In this document: positions 59,966-64,000 of the stretch, piece after piece
Layout: every line of letters starts with the position of its first letter
Position numbering within the stretch: the first letter of the stretch is position 1
Assembly (NCBI RefSeq): GCF_009469605.1
Contig: NZ_SSXU01000002.1
Span: forward strand, 300,807-364,806
Length of the DNA: 64,000 nt
Source of the DNA: Zoogloea sp. 1C4
Lineage (GTDB): Bacteria; Pseudomonadota; Gammaproteobacteria; Burkholderiales; Rhodocyclaceae
Direction: 5' to 3'
Translations under genes and position numbers: made by a program
The notes under the pieces: generated by a model
Told to the model about the DNA's origin: nothing
Database searches by the model: none
What the model saw: only the letters and a program-made list of their open reading frames with translations

Positions 59966-61780
59966 TTACCCGGCCTCGGCCAGCAGCGCGATGATGTCCT
60001 GCCCGTAGGCGTCGAGCTTGCGGTCGCCCACGCCGGAGATGGTGGCCAGCGCGAGGATGCTGTCGGGGCGGCGGCGGGCGATGTCGCGCAGGGTGGCGTC
60101 GTGGAAGATCACGTAGGCCGGGACGTTGCGCTCTTTCGCGGTGCTGGCCCGCCAGGCGCGCAGGCGGTTGAGGAGCTCCGCTTCCTCGCCGGTGGCCTCG
60201 GGCCAGTCGGCGCTGCGGCGGGTGCCGTCCTTCTTCTTTTTGTTCGGGCTGGGATCGACGCGCAGGGTGAAGCCGGCCTCGCCGCGCAGGATCGGCCGCG
60301 CGGCCTCGGTGAGGGTGAGGGCGCCGTAGCGTTCGTGATCCACCGCCAGGGCGCCGTGGGCGACGAGCTGGCGGATCAGGGTGCGCCAGCCCTTGTCGTC
60401 GAGCTCGGTGCCGATGCCGAAGGTGCTCACCTGGTCGTGCTGCCACTTCTTGACGTTGTCGGTGGCCTTGCCGATCAGCACGTCCACCACGTGGGCGGCG
60501 CCGAAGCGGCTGCCGGTGCGGAACACGCACGACAGCGCCTTGCGGGCCGATTCGCTGGCGTCGCGCACTTCTGGCGGGTTCAGGCAGGTGTCGCAGTTGC
60601 CGCAGGGGGCCGAATCTTCGTCGAAGTAGCCGAGCAGGCGCTGGCGGCGGCAGCCGGTGGTCTCGCACAGGCCCAGCAGGGCGTCGAGCTTGGCGGTGGC
60701 GACGCGCTTCACCTCGTCGCTGGCCTCGCCCTGGTCGATGAAGCGGCGCTGCTGCACCAGATCGGCCACGCTGTAGGCCATCCAGGCTTCGGCGGGCTGG
60801 CCGTCGCGGCCGGCGCGGCCGGTTTCCTGGTAGTAGCCCTCGATGGAGCGGGGCAGATCCAGGTGAGCCACGAAGCGCACGTCGGGCTTGTCGATACCCA
60901 TCCCGAAGGCGATGGTGGCGACCATCACGATGCCGTCCTCGCGCAGGAAGCGGTCCTGGTTGATCGCCCGCTCGTCGGCGCCCATGCCCGCGTGGTAGGG
61001 CAGGGCGGCGATGCCTTTCTCCTGCAGCCAGGCGGCGGTCTCGTCCACTTTCTTGCGGGACGAGCAATACACGATGCCGGCTTCGCCCAGGTGGCCGTCC
61101 TTGATAAAGGCGAGCAGCTGGGCACGGGGGTTGTCCTTGGGGACGATGGTGTAGCGGATGTTGGGCCGGTCGAAGCTGGAGACGAACTCGCGCGCATCCA
61201 GCAGACGCAGGCGCTCGGCGATCTCGCGGCGGGTCTGGGCGTCGGCGGTGGCGGTGAGGGCGATCCGCGGGATCTGCGGGTAGCGCTCCTGGAGGATCGA
61301 CAGCTGGAGGTATTCGGGCCGGAAATCATGGCCCCATTGGGACACGCAGTGGGCTTCGTCGATGGCGAACAGCGCCAGCTGGCCGGCCTCGTAGAGGTGG
61401 TCGAGCAGATCGAGGAAGCGCGGCGTGACGAGGCGTTCCGGCGCCACGTAGAGGAGATCCAGCGCGCCAGCGAGCATCGCCCGCTCGATCTCCATCGCCC
61501 GGTCGAAGCTCAGGCTGGAGTTGAGGAAATCCGCGGCGGCGCCCACTTCCTTCAGCGCGGAGACCTGATCCTGCATCAGCGCGATGAGGGGCGACACGAC
61601 GATCGCCACCCCGGGGCGCAGCAGCGCCGGGATCTGGTAGCACAGGGACTTGCCGCCCCCGGTAGGCATCAGCACCAGGGCGTCGCCACCGGCGCTTACG
61701 TGTTCGACGATGTCTTCCTGCGGCCCGCGGAACTGGGTGTAGCCGAAGACGTGGAATAGGGTTTCGCGGGCGCGGCTCAT
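59966..61780 (-). CDS. recQ: ATP-dependent DNA helicase RecQ
   Basis: A 604-aa superfamily 2 helicase for repair. It has motif 0 FGYTQFRGPQ, Walker A MPTGGGKSLCYQ near residue 38, Walker B IDEAHCVSQWGHDFRPEY near 139, motif VI QETGRAGRDG near 322, and a zinc cluster (CETTGC ... CGNCDTC). A C-terminal HRDC domain follows at about 525-600. Full family length. Its 3' end has a broken copy at 53527. Confidence 0.96.
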   Translation of the reverse strand: MSRARETLFHVFGYTQFRGPQEDIVEHVSAGGDALVLMPTGGGKSLCYQIPALLRPGVAIVVSPLIALMQDQVSALKEVGAAADFLNSSLSFDRAMEIERAMLAGALDLLYVAPERLVTPRFLDLLDHLYEAGQLALFAIDEAHCVSQWGHDFRPEYLQLSILQERYPQIPRIALTATADAQTRREIAERLRLLDAREFVSSFDRPNIRYTIVPKDNPRAQLLAFIKDGHLGEAGIVYCSSRKKVDETAAWLQEKGIAALPYHAGMGADERAINQDRFLREDGIVMVATIAFGMGIDKPDVRFVAHLDLPRSIEGYYQETGRAGRDGQPAEAWMAYSVADLVQQRRFIDQGEASDEVKRVATAKLDALLGLCETTGCRRQRLLGYFDEDSAPCGNCDTCLNPPEVRDASESARKALSCVFRTGSRFGAAHVVDVLIGKATDNVKKWQHDQVSTFGIGTELDDKGWRTLIRQLVAHGALAVDHERYGALTLTEAARPILRGEAGFTLRVDPSPNKKKKDGTRRSADWPEATGEEAELLNRLRAWRASTAKERNVPAYVIFHDATLRDIARRRPDSILALATISGVGDRKLDAYGQDIIALLAEAG

Positions 61781-61807
61781 AGGGGCGGGATTTTACCCCG
61801 CCCCGCC

Positions 61808-62809
61808 TCAGAACAGCCGGGCGAGATGGGTGGTCAGGCCACTCGGGGAGACAAAAGTGAGCTCGTAGGTGCTGGAGAGGCCGGCAGCCTGCTCGTCGGT
61901 GAGGCCGGTGGCGCAGAGGATGAACTGGCTGCGGTCGATGCCGAGGCGCTTACGCAGGCGCAGGTACTTGTCGATGTCCTGCCGGAACTCGCCGGTCTTG
62001 CACTCGATGCACACGGGCGTGTTGTCGTCGATGAGGAAGAACACATCAAGCTCGTGGAGGTCTTCGTTGGGGAAGATCACCGATAGCTGGCGGGCGCACG
62101 AGAAGCGCTGCCGGCGCTCGCGGAGCAGGCCCAGCACCTTCATGAAGGCGTACCACTCGAGCCATTCGCCACCGAAGAAGCTGCGGATCGCCGGCGCCGA
62201 CTGGATGGTGCCGCGGCCGATCTTCTCCTGCTTCTGGTAGAAATATTTGGCCAGGAAGGCGCAGTCGTAGAGGCGCTTGCAGAAGGCGTTGAGGGTTTGC
62301 CCGTCCTTCTGGCTGAGCTTGCCGAGGTTGAGGCTGAAATTGGGCACATCCTTCTGCTGGCCCCAGCGGATCTTGTCCACGACCTCGCGGAGCTGGTCGT
62401 AGTTGTCGCCCAGCTCGATGGCGATCTCGTCGAAGAAACCGGTGGTGTCCACCGCGTCGTGGTTGGCGCGGATCTGGATCTGCCGGCGCTCGAACCACTG
62501 GAGAACAGCGGCGTGCTGCGCCGCGTTGGCCAGGTGGTCGGAGTTGTGGATGTCGATGTTCAGATCGGTGCCGCCAGCCGCCGCGGCGGGGCTTTCATTG
62601 AGCGTGGGGAAGGCGCTCGCCTGCTGGGCCTTGAGGGCATTCAGCTCGTCGCGCTGGCTGAAATACTGCTGGAGTACCTTCCGTACGAACAGGACGGTGT
62701 CGTAGACCGCCACCGGCTGGGTGCATTGCGGGCAGGCGATCTGCTGGCCGGTGAGTTCGCCGGGGACTTCGGCGACGTGGCCACATTTGTTGCAACGGAG
62801 GATTGCCAT
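61808..62809 (-). CDS. Zinc-ribbon protein with Card1/Can2-like PD-(D/E)xK nuclease domain
   Basis: A 333-aa protein. An N-terminal zinc ribbon (CNKCG ... CPQC, residues 6-29) is followed by a helical middle part. The C-terminal domain (about 205-333) has the arrangement GEWLEWYAF, HELDVFFLIDDNTPVCIECK, typical of DUF1887-type nucleases with Glu, Asp and ECK as metal and catalytic residues. There is no CARF domain and no CRISPR nearby, so a type III accessory role is not indicated. A DNA repair or defence role is open. Confidence 0.78.
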   Translation of the reverse strand: MAILRCNKCGHVAEVPGELTGQQIACPQCTQPVAVYDTVLFVRKVLQQYFSQRDELNALKAQQASAFPTLNESPAAAAGGTDLNIDIHNSDHLANAAQHAAVLQWFERRQIQIRANHDAVDTTGFFDEIAIELGDNYDQLREVVDKIRWGQQKDVPNFSLNLGKLSQKDGQTLNAFCKRLYDCAFLAKYFYQKQEKIGRGTIQSAPAIRSFFGGEWLEWYAFMKVLGLLRERRQRFSCARQLSVIFPNEDLHELDVFFLIDDNTPVCIECKTGEFRQDIDKYLRLRKRLGIDRSQFILCATGLTDEQAAGLSSTYELTFVSPSGLTTHLARLF

Positions 62810-62881
62810 GGAAGCGGAGAAACGAAGACGGGTCGCCGGATTATGCCAACCCGCGCTTCGCGTGGCGATATGCCGAAAGAT

Positions 62882-63148
62882 CTAGGCTTTGGTGCCGTGG
62901 TGCTCGGCGACGTAGTGCTTGAGCACCGTCTTGAGCATGGCGGCGTGGGCGGTGTCGCCCTTCTCGCGGGCGTGGTGGATGTCGTCGATGATCATGCGGC
63001 GGATGCGTTTTTCGCCGCTGGGGGTGTGGCAGAGGTAGCAACCCATTTCGACGGCGGCCATTTCTGGGATGTGTTCGTGCTCGGCAATGGCGAGGATTTC
63101 GTCCTCGGACAGGTCGGACAGCTCGATGCAGTCTTGCAGCGTCAACAT
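62882..63148 (-). CDS. Small conserved protein of unknown function (88 aa)
   Basis: An 88-aa helical protein with the block MGCYLCHTPSGEKRIRRMI, whose CxxCH would fit metal or, less likely, heme binding; it has no signal peptide. GAGGAGA lies nine bases before the start. It is a single-gene unit divergent from the metallo-beta-lactamase-fold gene. Confidence 0.72.
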   Translation of the reverse strand: MLTLQDCIELSDLSEDEILAIAEHEHIPEMAAVEMGCYLCHTPSGEKRIRRMIIDDIHHAREKGDTAHAAMLKTVLKHYVAEHHGTKA

Positions 63149-63289
63149 GGGTTTTCTCCTCTCGTCTTGTAAGTCTTTTTCTTACTTGACATTGGGCGCT
63201 TTTTTTGAAACTAAAACATTGATGTAACGCAATTGGGTGCCATACGCTGCCGAATGGATAGAATCGAATCTTTTCGTCAGGGGGTCGTG

Positions 63290-64000
63290 ATGCAGGGTTT
63301 GAGCGCTTTCGGTAACGGGATTTACGCCGTGGATTCGGGTTACACCGGCACGGACGTGGCGGCGATTCACCTGATCGAGGAGGGCGGCCGGGCGGCGCTG
63401 GTGGATACCGGCAACAACGACGCGCTGGTGCATGTGGAGCAGGCGCTGGCCGAGACGGGGCTGTCGCCCGAGGCGGTGGATTACGTGCTGCTGACCCACA
63501 TCCACCTGGATCACGCCGGCGGCGCCGGGGCCTTCATCCGGGCGTTTCCCAACGCCAGGCTGGTGGTGCATCCGCGTGGTGCGCGCCACATGGCCGAGCC
63601 GTCGAAGCTGTTTGCCGGCGTGTCGGCGGTGTATGGGCCCGAGCGGGCGAAGGAGCTCTACGGCGAGCTGATCCCGGTGCCGGCCGATCGCATCATCGAG
63701 GCCACCGACGGGCTGGAGCTGTCCCTTGCCGGGCGCACCATCCGGGTGTTCGACACGCCGGGGCACGCGCGCCATCACGTGTGCTATCTCGACACCAAAA
63801 GCCGCAGCTTCTTCACCGGCGATACGTTCGGGCTGTCCTACCGCCAGTTCGACGTGGATGGCCGGCCGAGCATCTTCCCGACCACCACGCCGGTGCAGTT
63901 CGAGCCCGACGCGATGCACGACTCCATCCGCCGCATGGAGGCCGAGCAGCCGGTGGCGATGTATCTCACCCACTACGCGCAGGTCACCGACGTGCCCCGT
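63290..64000 (+). CDS. Metallo-beta-lactamase-fold hydrolase (3' end outside window)
   Basis: The first 237 codons of an MBL-fold protein. The metal motif HIHLDHAGG lies near residue 66. The later metal ligands are a His in TPGHARHH near 158 and an Asp in FFTGDTFGL near 180. The family covers glyoxalase II-like and other hydrolases, and the substrate cannot be told from this part. CAGGGGG lies before ATG 63290; ATG 63254 is in frame and gives 12 extra residues. The frame is open to the window edge. Confidence 0.88.
   Translation, partial: MQGLSAFGNGIYAVDSGYTGTDVAAIHLIEEGGRAALVDTGNNDALVHVEQALAETGLSPEAVDYVLLTHIHLDHAGGAGAFIRAFPNARLVVHPRGARHMAEPSKLFAGVSAVYGPERAKELYGELIPVPADRIIEATDGLELSLAGRTIRVFDTPGHARHHVCYLDTKSRSFFTGDTFGLSYRQFDVDGRPSIFPTTTPVQFEPDAMHDSIRRMEAEQPVAMYLTHYAQVTDVPR

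Noticed and set aside
60101-61759. 552-codon plus-strand ORF opposite recQ
   Set aside because: Shadow of recQ, whose helicase motifs are complete on the minus strand.

Overview
The window is high-GC DNA, probably from a betaproteobacterium and perhaps one of the Rhodocyclales. That placement rests on the chromosomal gene content (trpGDC, tamB, acuR-acuI, msrA, recQ) and is an inference. About two thirds of it, positions 1 to roughly 41,300, is one end of an integrative and conjugative element (ICE) of the ICEclc / PFGI-1 type. All its genes lie on the minus strand. No integrase is visible; by analogy with ICEclc it should lie beyond the left edge.

ICE layout, read in the direction of transcription (right to left). 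First comes a regulatory and maintenance module at 35.8-40.3 kb: a 248-aa BisR-like protein, AlpA, ParA, a short Shi-like protein, a ParB-like protein and a DUF2857 protein. This matches the ICEclc cascade that makes transfer competence bistable. A STY4528-family replication gene follows, and its central linker carries a perfect DnaA box beside iteron-like palindromes. Next are the PFL_4669-type protein, a DUF3158 protein, SSB and topoisomerase III (30-34 kb). From 30 down to 14 kb there are about 18 small ICE-specific genes (DUF3577/STY4534, DUF932, DUF3275, DUF3085, XF1762, an adenine-type methylase, a SNF2-like helicase). Most are widely spaced, and each has its own hairpin-rich leader. A strong terminator at 13.96 kb closes this block. 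Last is the type G mating-pair apparatus (PilL, lytic transglycosylase, coupling protein TraD, RAQPRD protein, TraE/K/B-like proteins, lipoprotein, VirB4-like ATPase), which runs off the left edge.

Junction and chromosome. Between the BisR-like gene and trpG lies about 1.1 kb of unusual DNA. It holds three back-to-back inverted repeats, AT-rich direct repeats and a 12-codon ORF with a good ribosome site that overlaps the trpG start. The flank then reads trpG-trpD-trpC-tamB, a DUF2189 membrane protein, msrA, acuR-acuI with matched operators, an FKBP, a TPR protein, a hybrid kinase with its response regulator, a four-gene MACPF (perforin-like) operon, recQ, a zinc-ribbon Card1/Can2-like nuclease, a small protein and a partial metallo-beta-lactamase-fold protein.

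Main leads: (1) a family of structured leader elements in the ICE, including a two-hairpin element in four copies whose stems change in a compensatory way; (2) a short motif 61-64 nt upstream of three operon heads; (3) a putative origin inside the replication gene; (4) the perforin-like operon; (5) the ICE-trpG junction. All family names come from recognising sequence by eye; no search was run.
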